A stretch of DNA of 64,000 nucleotides, from positions 1 through 64,000 of the forward strand of contig NZ_NBXD01000020.1 in the NCBI RefSeq assembly GCF_003399645.1, written 5' to 3'. The notes below the pieces were generated by a model. It was not told the DNA's origin. It was given only the letters and a program-made list of their open reading frames with translations, and searched no databases. Shown piece by piece: positions 25,958 through 34,988 of this stretch. The translations under genes and the position numbers were made by a program. The DNA comes from Subtercola boreus (GTDB lineage Bacteria; Actinomycetota; Actinomycetes; Actinomycetales; Microbacteriaceae). Every line of letters begins with the position of its first letter. Position 1 is the stretch's first letter.

Positions 25958-25963
25958 GGGCGG

Positions 25964-26962
25964 ATGCTCGTGCGCATCATCACCGCCATGATCTCCCTCG
26001 CCGTGCTCGCCGCCCTCGCGGTTCTGGCGTGGCCGCAGGCCCTCGGGCTCGAGCACACGCTCGGGGTGGCCCAGCTCGTCGCCTTCCGCCCGGCGCTGGC
26101 GGTGGCGGCCGTCGTTGTCGCCGTGCTGCTGCTGTTCGGGATGCTGGTCGCCCGCCGTACCCGGGCGTTCTTGGGTTTTCTCGCCGTGGTGCTGCTGCTG
26201 TTCGCCGGCGGCAACGTCGCCATTCTCGCCTCACGCGGCTGGACCCCGGGTGCCGGTCACGCCGGAACCACGGCTCCCGCACAAGCCGATGCCGTCACCG
26301 TGCTGTCGTGGAACACCCTCGGCGGCCAGGCCGACGCCCAGACCATCGCCGACCTGGCGCTGCGGCTCGGAGCCGACGTGGTGACGCTGCCCGAGACGAC
26401 GGAGGCCACGGCCACGGCGGTGGCGGCGCTGCTGTCGGCGGGCGGAACACCGTTCTGGTCCCACACCGTCAGCCACGGCGATTTCCCCGGCCAGTCGACG
26501 TCTATCCTCGTCTCCTCCGCCCTGGGCGAGTACGCGGTGAACGACTCCTTCGGCGACACCGGCAACCTGCCGAGCATCGTGGCCTCACCGGTGAACGGAA
26601 CCGGTCCCACTCTCGCCGCCGTGCATCCGGTCGCCCCCGTGCCCGACGATCTCAACGACTGGGCGAGCGATCTGGACTGGGTCGCACGGCTCTGCGCCAC
26701 CCCGAACACGATCGTGGCCGGTGACTTCAATGCCACGCTCGATCACCTCACCGATCTCGCCGACTGCCACGACGCCGCCCTCAGCGAAAACACGGCAGCG
26801 ATCGGCACCTGGCCGACCTGGCTGCCCGCTCTCATCGGCACCCCGATCGATCATGTTCTCGCAACCAGCGGCTGGCATGTGGTCTCGACGGAGGTCATCC
26901 AGAGCGAGAACGAGGCCGGCAGCGACCACCGGCCCATCACCGCGACTCTTGAGCGACAATAG
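25964..26962 (+). CDS. Membrane-anchored endonuclease/exonuclease/phosphatase (EEP) family protein
   Basis: The 332-aa protein has three N-terminal membrane segments (residues 2-26, about 40-62 and 68-88). The EEP domain follows on the outside: VTVLSWNTLGGQADAQTIAD, VVTLPETTEATA, TIVAGDFNATLDHLTDL, TPIDHVLATSGW and SDHRPITATLE. The usual metal Glu in LQE is represented by LPE. The general group includes DNase I-like nucleases and phosphodiesterases; substrate and biological role are not known. It is followed by the aminopeptidase gene with a 4-bp gap, so both are probably on one transcript. Confidence 0.87.
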   Translation: MLVRIITAMISLAVLAALAVLAWPQALGLEHTLGVAQLVAFRPALAVAAVVVAVLLLFGMLVARRTRAFLGFLAVVLLLFAGGNVAILASRGWTPGAGHAGTTAPAQADAVTVLSWNTLGGQADAQTIADLALRLGADVVTLPETTEATATAVAALLSAGGTPFWSHTVSHGDFPGQSTSILVSSALGEYAVNDSFGDTGNLPSIVASPVNGTGPTLAAVHPVAPVPDDLNDWASDLDWVARLCATPNTIVAGDFNATLDHLTDLADCHDAALSENTAAIGTWPTWLPALIGTPIDHVLATSGWHVVSTEVIQSENEAGSDHRPITATLERQ

Positions 26963-26966
26963 AGCC

Positions 26967-28445
26967 ATGGCTGACCAGACCGACACCGCCCCCCGCGCCA
27001 CCTCGAACCGCTCGACCACGCCGAACTCCGACACGTTCAAGCAATACATCGGCAGCGGCTGGGCCGAGCGCACCGACATCCTTCCTCCCGAGCGGGAGGA
27101 GGCCGCCTACGCAGCGGCCCGTCGCGAGCGCCTCTCCAAACGGTACCCGGGCAAGCGCCTGCTCGTGCCTGCCGGCCCCGCCAAGCAGCGCTCGAACGAC
27201 ACCGACTACCCGTATCGTGCCCACAGCGCCTTCACGTACCTCACGGGGTGGGGAAGCGACTCCGAGCCGGGCTCCGTACTCGTCTTCGACCCACAGGCGG
27301 GCGGCGGTCACACCGTCACGCTCTACTTCCGCGAGCGGGCGGGCCGCGACTCCGACGAGTTCTACGCGAACCCCGAGATCGGCGAGTTCTGGATCGGGCC
27401 GCGCCCCTCGCTTTCACAGGTCGCCGCAGACCTCGGCCTGCCGACGGAGCACATCGCCTCGTTCAGTGTCGCCGGCGAGCTCGACATCGACGACACCCTG
27501 CTGGTGCCCGAATCCGACGAGGGAATCTTCGACGCGCTCCTGGCGCTCGAAGCGTCGCACACGGGCGAGGCCCGGCCGATCGACGACGCGCCCCCGCTCG
27601 AGCAGACGTTGGCTGAGATGCGGCTCGTGAAAGACGACTACGAGATCGGCCAGATGCGACTCGCCGTGGCGGCCACCGCCCGCGGGTTCGACGACATCGT
27701 GGCCGACCTGCCGCGCATTACCGAGCACGAGCGCGGCGAGCGGATGGTCGAGGGCATCTTCAACGGGCGCGCTCGCCTCGACGGCAACGCCGTGGGGTAC
27801 GACACGATCGCTGCATCGGGGCCGCACGCCTGCATCCTGCACTGGACGCGCAACGACGGCCCGGTCGTCCCGGGCGACCTCATGCTCGTCGACGCCGGGG
27901 TCGAGCTCGACTCCTACTACACCGCCGACATCACGCGCACGCTGCCGGTGAACGGCCGGTTCAACGTCGAACAGCGGATGATCTACGAAGCGGTTCGCGA
28001 GGCGGCCGACGCTGCCCTCGCCATCGTGCGGCCGGGCATCCGGTTCCGCGAGATCCACCAGACGGCGATGGGCGTGATCGCCCGGAAGACCGCGGAGTGG
28101 GGCCTTTTGCCGGTGACGGCCGAGCAGGCTGTGGAACCCGAGAACCAGCAGCACCGCCGCTACATGGTGCACGGCACGAGCCACCACCTGGGGCTCGACG
28201 TGCACGACTGCGCCAAGGCCCGGCGCGAGATGTACCTCGACGGGGTGCTCGAGGCGGGCATGGTGTTCACGATCGAACCCGGGCTGTACTTCCAGCCCGA
28301 CGACCTGACGGTGCCGGAGTCGTTCCGTGGCATCGGCGTGCGCATCGAGGACGACATCCTCGTCACCGAGACGGGCGCCGAGAACCTGTCGGCCGGCATC
28401 CCGCGCACGGCCGACGAGGTCGAGCGCTGGCTCGCCCGAGGTTGA
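26967..28445 (+). CDS. pepP: Xaa-Pro aminopeptidase (M24B)
   Basis: The 492-aa cytosolic peptidase removes N-terminal residues preceding proline. An N-terminal AMP_N-type domain (YRAHSAFTYLTGWGSDSEPG) precedes the pita-bread catalytic domain. The two metal-binding Asp lie in LVDAGVELDSYYTADITR. The His lies in HGTSHHLGLDVHD, and the Glu pair in FTIEPGLYF and GVRIEDDILV. The length suits bacterial PepP with a short N-terminal extension. The ATG 26967 was chosen because it follows the EEP stop and aligns with the family. The stop codon is part of the palindromic repeat downstream. Confidence 0.93.
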   Translation: MADQTDTAPRATSNRSTTPNSDTFKQYIGSGWAERTDILPPEREEAAYAAARRERLSKRYPGKRLLVPAGPAKQRSNDTDYPYRAHSAFTYLTGWGSDSEPGSVLVFDPQAGGGHTVTLYFRERAGRDSDEFYANPEIGEFWIGPRPSLSQVAADLGLPTEHIASFSVAGELDIDDTLLVPESDEGIFDALLALEASHTGEARPIDDAPPLEQTLAEMRLVKDDYEIGQMRLAVAATARGFDDIVADLPRITEHERGERMVEGIFNGRARLDGNAVGYDTIAASGPHACILHWTRNDGPVVPGDLMLVDAGVELDSYYTADITRTLPVNGRFNVEQRMIYEAVREAADAALAIVRPGIRFREIHQTAMGVIARKTAEWGLLPVTAEQAVEPENQQHRRYMVHGTSHHLGLDVHDCAKARREMYLDGVLEAGMVFTIEPGLYFQPDDLTVPESFRGIGVRIEDDILVTETGAENLSAGIPRTADEVERWLARG

Positions 28446-28503
28446 GACACCTGCGGACGATTGAGACCCGCGGCCGGGTCGCAATTGTCCGTAAGTGTCT
28501 CAC
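28442..28503. repeat. Dispersed palindromic element, copy A (29-bp arms)
   Basis: Left arm 28442-28470 begins TTGAGACACCTGCGGACGAT. Right arm 28475-28503 is its complement at 24 of 29 positions. The loop is CGGC. It shares TGAGACA-x-CT-x-CGGAC with the element at 38782-38843. It can act as a terminator for pepP, but its sequence kinship to the second copy suggests a repeat family. Confidence 0.75.
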
Positions 28504-28560
28504 TTAGCGACACGCGCGGGAGCGGGCAAGTGACCGGGCGCGCGCGCGGACGCGCGGGCG

Positions 28561-29148
28561 TCAGGGGGTCGGCTGCTCGGGCGCCAGGGGCGGGTCGGAG
28601 GGGTGTGCGGGCTCGGCCGGGGGCGTGTAGCCGGGGGCGGCGCCCCAGGTGGCGCCGGGGGCGACCAGGTTGCGGGCACGGTTCGCGACCTCGGGGTCGG
28701 CCACCACGTCGTAGCGGGAGGCGATCACCTGCATCGTCGAGGTGTAGTCCCGCTGGCGACGGGTGAGCGTGTACGAGACGATGCGGAAGAGCATCCCGAA
28801 ACCAGCACCGATCAGCACGGCGGCACCGAGGAACAGCAGCGACGAGGCGGCCGGCTGGAAGATGATGAGCAGCAGCCCGAGGAAGAGGCCGAGCCACGCC
28901 CCGCTGACGGCGCCCGCGGCGGCCGCCTTGCCGTAGCTCAGCTTGCCGGTGACGTTCTCGACGCTCTTCAGCTCGCTGCCGACGATCGAGAGCTGTCGCA
29001 CGGGAAAATCGGCCCGCGCGAGCAGGTCGACGGCCTGCTGCGCCTCGTCGTAGGTCTCGTACGTCGCGATCGACTCGCCCCGCGGAATGCGCGGAGTCAG
29101 AGGAGTGGCACGGCCTGGTCTCTGCAGAGGGTTGGTCACGGCATCCAT
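28561..29148 (-). CDS. General stress protein 17M-like membrane protein
   Basis: The 195-aa protein has an N-terminal GSP17M-type domain: GESIATYETYDEAQQAVDLL, FPVRQLSIVGSELKSVENV and TGKLSYGKAAAAGAVSGAWL. Two membrane segments follow (LGLFLGLLLIIFQP and LLFLGAAVLIGAGFGMLF). The cytoplasmic tail is Pro-rich. Similar proteins lie beside MgtE_N/CBS, DUF1003 and Mrp genes in mycobacteria, as I recall, which matches this locus. It is divergent from the MgtE_N gene. The Met at 29148 was chosen because the domain starts soon after it; upstream codons are shadow. Confidence 0.85.
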   Translation of the reverse strand: MDAVTNPLQRPGRATPLTPRIPRGESIATYETYDEAQQAVDLLARADFPVRQLSIVGSELKSVENVTGKLSYGKAAAAGAVSGAWLGLFLGLLLIIFQPAASSLLFLGAAVLIGAGFGMLFRIVSYTLTRRQRDYTSTMQVIASRYDVVADPEVANRARNLVAPGATWGAAPGYTPPAEPAHPSDPPLAPEQPTP

Positions 29149-29220
29149 TCTCCCACGGCCGCCCGTCACGATGCTGGGGGAACGCCCCCGGACGAGGCGC
29201 CCGGCCTCCGACAGACGGTC

Positions 29221-29226
29221 TAAGTT
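29221..29226 (+). promoter_or_regulatory. -10 hexamer of a probable leaderless promoter (MgtE_N/CBS gene)
   Basis: TAAGTT is followed by AGGACT and then the GTG start at 29233. Confidence 0.5.
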
Positions 29227-29232
29227 AGGACT

Positions 29233-30609
29233 GTGAGTGCGACCAGAGTCTTCGTCGCCCGATTGGCCGGGTGCACCGTCTTCGACCCCGCCGGCGACCG
29301 CCTCGGCCGGGTGCGCGACGTTCTGGTGGTCTACCGCAACGGGCAGTCCCCGCGGCTGGTCGGCCTGATCGTCGAGATTCCCGGCAAACGCCGCGTCTTC
29401 GTGAGCATCGGCCGCGTCACGAGCATCGGCAGCGGCCAGATCATCACGACCGGCCTGATGAACGTGCGCCGATTCGAGCAGCGCGGGGGCGAGGTGCGGG
29501 TGATTGCCGAGATCCTCGGCCGTCGGGTGCGCTTCAGCGACGGCTCGGGTCTCGGAACGATCGAAGACGTCGCGATCGAGCAGTCGGGCCCCGGTGAGTG
29601 GAGCGTGTCGCAGCTGTTCCTGCGCCGCCCGAAGACCACCGCGAGTCCGTTCGGCAAGGGCCCCACCGTCTTCGCGGCGTGGAGCGAGGTCGTCGAGGTC
29701 GGGCAGACCACCGAGTCGCAGTCGGCCGAGCAGCTCATCGCCACCTACGCCGACATGAAGCCGGCAGACCTGGCCACCACCCTGATGGACCTTCCCCAGC
29801 TGCGCATGCTCGAGGTCGCCGGCGAGCTGCCGGACGCCCGCCTCGCCGACGTTCTCGAAGAGATGCCCGAGAGCGAGCAGGTCGAGATCCTGAACCGGCT
29901 CGACGACACGCGCGCAGCCGACGTTCTCGACCAGATGCAGCCGGATGACGCGGCTGACCTCATCGCACAACTCTCCGAGGCCCGGGGTGAAGAGCTGCTG
30001 AAGCTCATGCAGCCCGAGGAGGCCGACGACGTGCGCATGCTGCTCGCCTACGCCCCCGACACCGCGGGCGGGCTGATGACCACCGAGCCCATCATCGTGT
30101 CGGCCGACGCGACCGTCGCCGAGGGGCTGGCGCTCATCCGACGGCACGAGCTGGCGCCCGCGCTGGGGGCCGCGATCTGCGTCACACTGCCGCCCTACGA
30201 GCCGCCCACCGGGCGCTTCCTCGGCATGGTGCACTTCCAGCGGATGCTGCGCTACCCGCCGCACGAGCGGCTCGGTTCGCTCGTCGACGACGGTCTCGAC
30301 GCGGTCACCGCGGAGACCAGTGCGGCCGAGGTCTCGCGCATCCTCGCGAGTTACAACCTCGTCTCCGTCCCGGTGATCGATGAGAACCACCGACTGGTCG
30401 GGGTGGTGACAATTGACGATGTTCTCGACTACCTGCTTCCCGACGACTGGCGAAGTCACGAGGGCGACGACCGCAACAGCGCTCGCACCACGCCCTCCCT
30501 GCAGTCCCGACCCGCAGCGGGCCCCGGCCTGGTCAGGGCCCCTTCGGCCGGCTACGGCCAGCTGAAGCCAGAATCCACCCGTGAGAGGAGAACCGGCAAT
30601 GGCTCGTAA
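29233..30609 (+). CDS. PRC-barrel / MgtE-N / CBS domain protein without a transporter domain
   Basis: The 458-aa soluble protein has a PRC-barrel-like N terminus (VFDPAGDRLGRVRDVLVVYR, repeated at RVRFSDGSGLGTIEDVAIE). An MgtE N-terminal superhelix follows (residues about 165-275: MKPADLATTLMDLPQLRML, DVLEEMPESEQVEILNRL, MQPDDAADLIAQLSEARGEE). Then come two CBS motifs (TAGGLMTTEPIIVSADATVA and LVSVPVIDENHRLVGVVTID). In true MgtE channels a membrane domain follows; here the chain ends in a Pro/Ser-rich tail. It could be a magnesium or nucleotide sensor, but this is inference. It overlaps the DUF1003 gene by 11 bp. Confidence 0.86.
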   Translation: MSATRVFVARLAGCTVFDPAGDRLGRVRDVLVVYRNGQSPRLVGLIVEIPGKRRVFVSIGRVTSIGSGQIITTGLMNVRRFEQRGGEVRVIAEILGRRVRFSDGSGLGTIEDVAIEQSGPGEWSVSQLFLRRPKTTASPFGKGPTVFAAWSEVVEVGQTTESQSAEQLIATYADMKPADLATTLMDLPQLRMLEVAGELPDARLADVLEEMPESEQVEILNRLDDTRAADVLDQMQPDDAADLIAQLSEARGEELLKLMQPEEADDVRMLLAYAPDTAGGLMTTEPIIVSADATVAEGLALIRRHELAPALGAAICVTLPPYEPPTGRFLGMVHFQRMLRYPPHERLGSLVDDGLDAVTAETSAAEVSRILASYNLVSVPVIDENHRLVGVVTIDDVLDYLLPDDWRSHEGDDRNSARTTPSLQSRPAAGPGLVRAPSAGYGQLKPESTRERRTGNGS

Positions 30610-31153
30610 CTCCCCCACCCGTTCCACCGTGCGGCTGGATGCCCCGAAAGGCCTCCGAAGCGGCGTGCTCCCCACCCGCAACCGACCGGGCCGCACAAGC
30701 CGCGACCGCTTCGGCCGGGGCACCGAGGCCATCGCCCGGGGCATGGGCACGCCCTGGTTCCTCGTCATCCTCTCCGTCTTCGTTCTGCTCTGGATCGGGT
30801 TCAACACCTACGGACCGCCGGACTACCGTTTCGACTCCGCGGCCATCGGCTTCACGGCCCTCACGCTCATCCTGAGCCTCCAGGCGTCGTACGCGGCACC
30901 CCTCATCCTGCTCGCGCAGAACCGGCAGGACGACCGCGACCGGGTGCAGATCGAGCAGGACAGACAGCGCGCCGAGCGCAACCTCGCCGACACCGAGTAC
31001 CTCGCCCGCGAGGTCGTTGCGCTGCGCCTCGCGATGCAGGACCTGGCGAGCAAGGATTTCATCCGCGCCGAACTGCGGGCGCTGCTCGAGGAGCTCTCGG
31101 CAGCCGACGAGCCGGTCGAGGGGTCGGGAGCGAGACTCGCCGATCGTGCCTGA
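30599..31153 (+). CDS. DUF1003 membrane protein
   Basis: The 184-aa protein starts at the ATG with GAGAGGAG nine bases upstream. A basic N-terminal tail precedes two membrane segments (PWFLVILSVFVLLWIGFNTY and IGFTALTLILSLQASYAAPL). The family motif SLQASYAAPLILLAQNRQDD-RDR follows, then a charged coiled-coil-like region to the end. Function is unknown. It is the middle gene of an overlapping set with MgtE_N/CBS and Mrp. Confidence 0.88.
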   Translation: MARNSPTRSTVRLDAPKGLRSGVLPTRNRPGRTSRDRFGRGTEAIARGMGTPWFLVILSVFVLLWIGFNTYGPPDYRFDSAAIGFTALTLILSLQASYAAPLILLAQNRQDDRDRVQIEQDRQRAERNLADTEYLAREVVALRLAMQDLASKDFIRAELRALLEELSAADEPVEGSGARLADRA

Positions 31154-32324
31154 GCAGGGCGCGGGTACGGGCTCGGCCGGGCCTGACGCCTCCGGGCTCG
31201 CGGCGGCCGTACGCACGGCGCTCGGCCGCGTGCTCGATCCCGAGATCAGGAAGCCCCTCACCGAACTCGACATGGTGGGCGAGGTGTCGGTCGACTCCTT
31301 CGGCGCCGCCGCGGTCGACGTGCGCCTGACGATCGTCGGATGCCCGGCGTCGGCCACAATCGAACGAGACGTCAGAGCGGCCACCCTCGGTGTGCCGGGA
31401 GTGTCGAGTGCCGACATCCGGCTCAGCGTGATGACCCGCGAGCAGCGGAACGCTCTCACCGAGCGGCTGAGAGGCCCCGGCGGAGCGCGGGTCATGCCGT
31501 TCGGGCCCGACTCGCTCACCCGGGTGATCGCGGTCACCTCCGGCAAGGGCGGGGTGGGGAAGTCGACGCTGACGGCCAATCTCGGGGTGGCACTGGCGGC
31601 CGACGGGCTCAGGGTGGGGATCGTCGACGCCGACGTGTACGGGTTCTCCATTCCGGGCATCCTGGGCCTGACCGTCGACGGCGTCGCCGTCAAACCGACC
31701 CGGGTCGACGACATGATCCTGCCGCCGGTCGGTTTCGGGGTGAAGGTCATCTCGATCGGCATGTTCGTCGACGACAACGCGGCCGTTGCCTGGCGCGGGC
31801 CGATGCTGCACCGCACGATCCAGCAGTTCCTGACCGACGTGTACTTCGGCGACCTCGACGTGCTGCTGCTTGACCTGCCGCCCGGAACCGGCGACGTCGC
31901 CATCTCGGTCGGGCAGCTGCTGCCGCACGCCGAAGTGCTCGTCGTGACGACCCCGCAGCCGGCGGCAGCGGACGTCGCCGAACGTTCGGGCGTCGTCGCC
32001 CGCCAGACGGGGCAGACGATCGTGGGGGTCATCGAGAACATGGCGGGCCTGGTCGCGCCCGACGGCTCGCTGCTGGAGGTGTTCGGCACGGGCGGCGGCG
32101 AGGAGGTCGCGCGTCGCCTCTCAGCGGTCCAGGATGCCCGGGTGCCCCTGCTGGCGTCGATTCCGTTGAGCGTCGCCCTCCGCGCCGGCGGCGACGTGGG
32201 TGCGCCGATCGTGCTGACCGACCCCGACGATCCCGCCGCCGCCGCCATCCTCCGCGTCGCGGCCGCCCTCGCGGCCCGGGGCCGCGGCCTGGCCGGCCGC
32301 CGCCTCGGCGTCACCCCGACCTGA
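31146..32324 (+). CDS. mrp: Mrp/NBP35-family iron-sulfur carrier ATPase
   Basis: The 392-aa P-loop ATPase starts at a GTG 8 bp inside the DUF1003 gene. An N-terminal MIP18/DUF59 domain (ALGRVLDPEIRKPLTELDMV) precedes the deviant Walker A VTSGKGGVGKSTLTANLGVA. DADVYGFSIPGILG, LDVLLLDLPPGTGDVAISVG and VVGVIENMAG-type motifs follow. The CxxC that binds a cluster in many Mrp proteins is absent (GLVAPDGSLLEVFGTGGG), as I recall for actinobacterial Mrp. A role in Fe-S cluster loading is known for the family. Confidence 0.92.
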   Translation: MPEQGAGTGSAGPDASGLAAAVRTALGRVLDPEIRKPLTELDMVGEVSVDSFGAAAVDVRLTIVGCPASATIERDVRAATLGVPGVSSADIRLSVMTREQRNALTERLRGPGGARVMPFGPDSLTRVIAVTSGKGGVGKSTLTANLGVALAADGLRVGIVDADVYGFSIPGILGLTVDGVAVKPTRVDDMILPPVGFGVKVISIGMFVDDNAAVAWRGPMLHRTIQQFLTDVYFGDLDVLLLDLPPGTGDVAISVGQLLPHAEVLVVTTPQPAAADVAERSGVVARQTGQTIVGVIENMAGLVAPDGSLLEVFGTGGGEEVARRLSAVQDARVPLLASIPLSVALRAGGDVGAPIVLTDPDDPAAAAILRVAAALAARGRGLAGRRLGVTPT

Positions 32325-32346
32325 CGCCCCGCGCCGACGCCGGCCT

Positions 32347-32409
32347 GCGTTGTGCGTTTGGCGCAAAAGCACCCAAACCTGCGGTTTGAGGTGCTTTTGC
32401 GCACAACGC
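32347..32409. repeat. Long intergenic hairpin between mrp and the aldo/keto reductase gene
   Basis: The inner arms are GCGCAAAAGCACCCAAACC (32361-32379) and its near complement GGTTTGAGGTGCTTTTGCGC (32383-32402). The outer arms are GCGTTGTGC (32347-32355) and GCACAACGC (32401-32409). The left arm carries about 6 extra bases. It may terminate the upstream transcript, though there is no T tract, or it may be a mobile palindrome. Confidence 0.65.
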
Positions 32410-32454
32410 GGGACGGGCGGGCCGAGCGGGGGCCGGGGGCTCCGGGGACAGACG

Positions 32455-32460
32455 TAGGCT
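32455..32460 (+). promoter_or_regulatory. -10 hexamer of a probable leaderless promoter (aldo/keto reductase)
   Basis: TAGGCT is followed by TGAGGC and then the ATG at 32467. Confidence 0.5.
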
Positions 32461-32466
32461 TGAGGC

Positions 32467-33444
<978 letters not shown>

Positions 33445-33470
33445 AGCGCTCCGGCGCCTCCGGGGCGAAG

Positions 33471-33578
33471 CGTGCGGCTCGGTCGCCCCGGAGCCGTCGT
33501 GCGGCTAGGTTGCCCCGTAGTCACCCCGCGGCTAGGTCGCCCGCGAGTCATCGTGCGGCTAGGTCGCCTCGGAGTCAT
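33471..33578. repeat. 27-bp tandem repeat, 4 copies, at the 3' end of tatB
   Basis: Four 27-bp units run from 33471, 33498, 33525 and 33552, with the core GCGGCTAGGTCGCC(C/T). Read on the minus strand in the tatB frame, three of the units contain a TAG at the same place. The first met (33559-33561) ends TatB. The unit furthest from tatB has GAG at that position. Each unit equals nine codons. Confidence 0.85.
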
Positions 33579-34110
33579 ACGGCGAGGCCAGCGCGGGCGC
33601 CTCTGCGGCCTCGCGGTCGAGGGTCTTGCGACCGGAGAGGTAGTCGGGGGTGGCCGCGGTGCTGACCGGGGAGTTCTCGGTGGGCGCGTTCTTCTCGAGC
33701 GAGACGGCCTGGTCGGTGGCGGCCGCGTCGGCCATCGCCGATGCGGGGCCGGGAGCCCCGACGCCGCTCGCCGAAGCCGCGCCAGCCGCAGCAGTACCTG
33801 CCGCAGCCCCTGCCGCCATGGGCGACGACGGCTTCACCGGGGCGGCCGCCTCGACGGGGTCTTCGAGCAGGGCATCACGGATGATGCGGCGCGGGTCGTA
33901 CTGCCGGGGGTCGAGCTTCTTCCACTCGACCTCGTCGAACTCCGGGCCCATCTCCTCCTTCATGCGCGTCTTCGCGCCGTTGGTGAAGTCGCGCAGCTGG
34001 CGCACGAACTTGGCCAGCACTGAGGCGTAGTGGGGCAGGCGTTCGGGGCCGATCACGAAAGCCGCAACGACGCCCAGAATGATCAGTTTTTCGAAGGTCA
34101 ACCCGAACAT
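33559..34110 (-). CDS. tatB: Sec-independent (Tat) protein translocase subunit TatB
   Basis: The 183-aa protein has the typical TatB start: MFGLTFEKLIILGVVAAFVI, then GPERLPHYASVLAKFVRQLR, with the Gly-Pro hinge after the single membrane helix and a following amphipathic helix. RMKEEMGPEFDEVEWKKLDP matches actinobacterial TatB. The rest is an Ala/Pro-rich tail. It works with TatA and TatC, which are not in this window; EfeB here carries a Tat signal. The stop lies inside a tandem repeat unit, so the C terminus (YDSEAT) is repeat-derived. Confidence 0.93.
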   Translation of the reverse strand: MFGLTFEKLIILGVVAAFVIGPERLPHYASVLAKFVRQLRDFTNGAKTRMKEEMGPEFDEVEWKKLDPRQYDPRRIIRDALLEDPVEAAAPVKPSSPMAAGAAAGTAAAGAASASGVGAPGPASAMADAAATDQAVSLEKNAPTENSPVSTAATPDYLSGRKTLDREAAEAPALASPYDSEAT

Positions 34111-34116
34111 GTGTCC

Positions 34117-34122
34117 ACCCTA
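34117..34122 (-). promoter_or_regulatory. -10 hexamer of a probable leaderless promoter (tatB)
   Basis: On the minus strand TAGGGT is followed by GGACAC and then the ATG at 34110. Confidence 0.5.
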
Positions 34123-34213
34123 CGCGACGAAACGGGCTGCAAACCCAATTGCCGCCGAGCTTGCCAGCCAGCCCCCGGCACGGCCCCTAAGCTGAGGGCG
34201 GAGGTCGATACCT

Positions 34214-34843
34214 GTGTCGAAAGAGACCAACTGGAAGTACGCCGAAGACATCGTCACGGAGCCGGCGGTCATTGCCGACGCCCGCGCCCACGCGGCCGAG
34301 CTCGGGGTCGAATCGGTGAGCCCCGGGATCGGTGCGCAGCTCGCCGTGCTGGCCGGCGCGGCATCGGCGCAGTCGATCGTCGAGATCGGCACCGGCCTCG
34401 GCGTCTCCGGGCTCTGGATGTTCGCCGGAGCCCCGAAGGCCACGCTCACCTCGATCGACACCGAGGTCGACAGGCAGCAGTCCGCCCGCGCCGCCTTCAC
34501 CGCCTCGGGTGTCGCGGCCAACCGCATCCGGCTCATCACCGGCCGCGCAAAAGATGTCCTGCCGCGCATGAACGAGGGCTCGTACGATCTCGTGCTCGTC
34601 GACGCCGATCCCGAGTCCGTCATCGAGTACGTAGAACACGGCCTCCGCCTGGTGCGGGTGGGCGGTACCGTCGCCGTGCCGCACGCCCTCTGGCGCGACC
34701 GTGTCGCCGACCCGGTGCAGCGTGACGACACCGTCGCCGACTTTCGTTCCCTGCTCAGCGAACTCTCGCAGTCGAACGCCGTCATCGCGGCACTTTCACC
34801 GGTCGGTGACGGTCTGCTCCAGATCTCGAAAGTGCTCGGCTGA
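34214..34843 (+). CDS. SAM-dependent O-methyltransferase (class I, COMT-like)
   Basis: The 209-aa protein starts at a GTG with GGAGG ten bases upstream. The SAM site is SIVEIGTGLGVSGLWMFAGA, followed by LTSIDTEVDRQQSARAAF and the post-II motif YDLVLVDADPESVIEYVEHG, with GLRLVRVGGTVAVPH after it. It belongs to the methyltransferase_3 family. In mycobacteria a similar gene lies close to tatB, with sigE and its regulators between them (my recollection). Those genes are not present here. The substrate is unknown. Confidence 0.88.
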   Translation: MSKETNWKYAEDIVTEPAVIADARAHAAELGVESVSPGIGAQLAVLAGAASAQSIVEIGTGLGVSGLWMFAGAPKATLTSIDTEVDRQQSARAAFTASGVAANRIRLITGRAKDVLPRMNEGSYDLVLVDADPESVIEYVEHGLRLVRVGGTVAVPHALWRDRVADPVQRDDTVADFRSLLSELSQSNAVIAALSPVGDGLLQISKVLG

Positions 34844-34929
34844 GCATCCTGAACCGGCGGGAGCCGCACCCGGCACAGCTGCCCCTTGCGCAGCCGCACC
34901 CAATACAGACACCCCCGACACAGAAGAGA

Positions 34930-34973
34930 GCCCTCGCCACGCTTCCCGGAGGAACTGTGGCGGGGGCCCTTTT
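34930..34973. terminator. Intrinsic terminator between the methyltransferase and DUF3117 genes
   Basis: An 11-bp stem, GCCCTCGCCAC (34930-34940) with GTGGCGGGGGC (34957-34967) including one G-T pair, is followed by CC and TTTT on the plus strand. The two genes converge on it, and the complement carries a purine-rich mirror, so it can serve both directions. Confidence 0.8.
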
Positions 34974-34988
34974 CGGCTGATGAATCGC

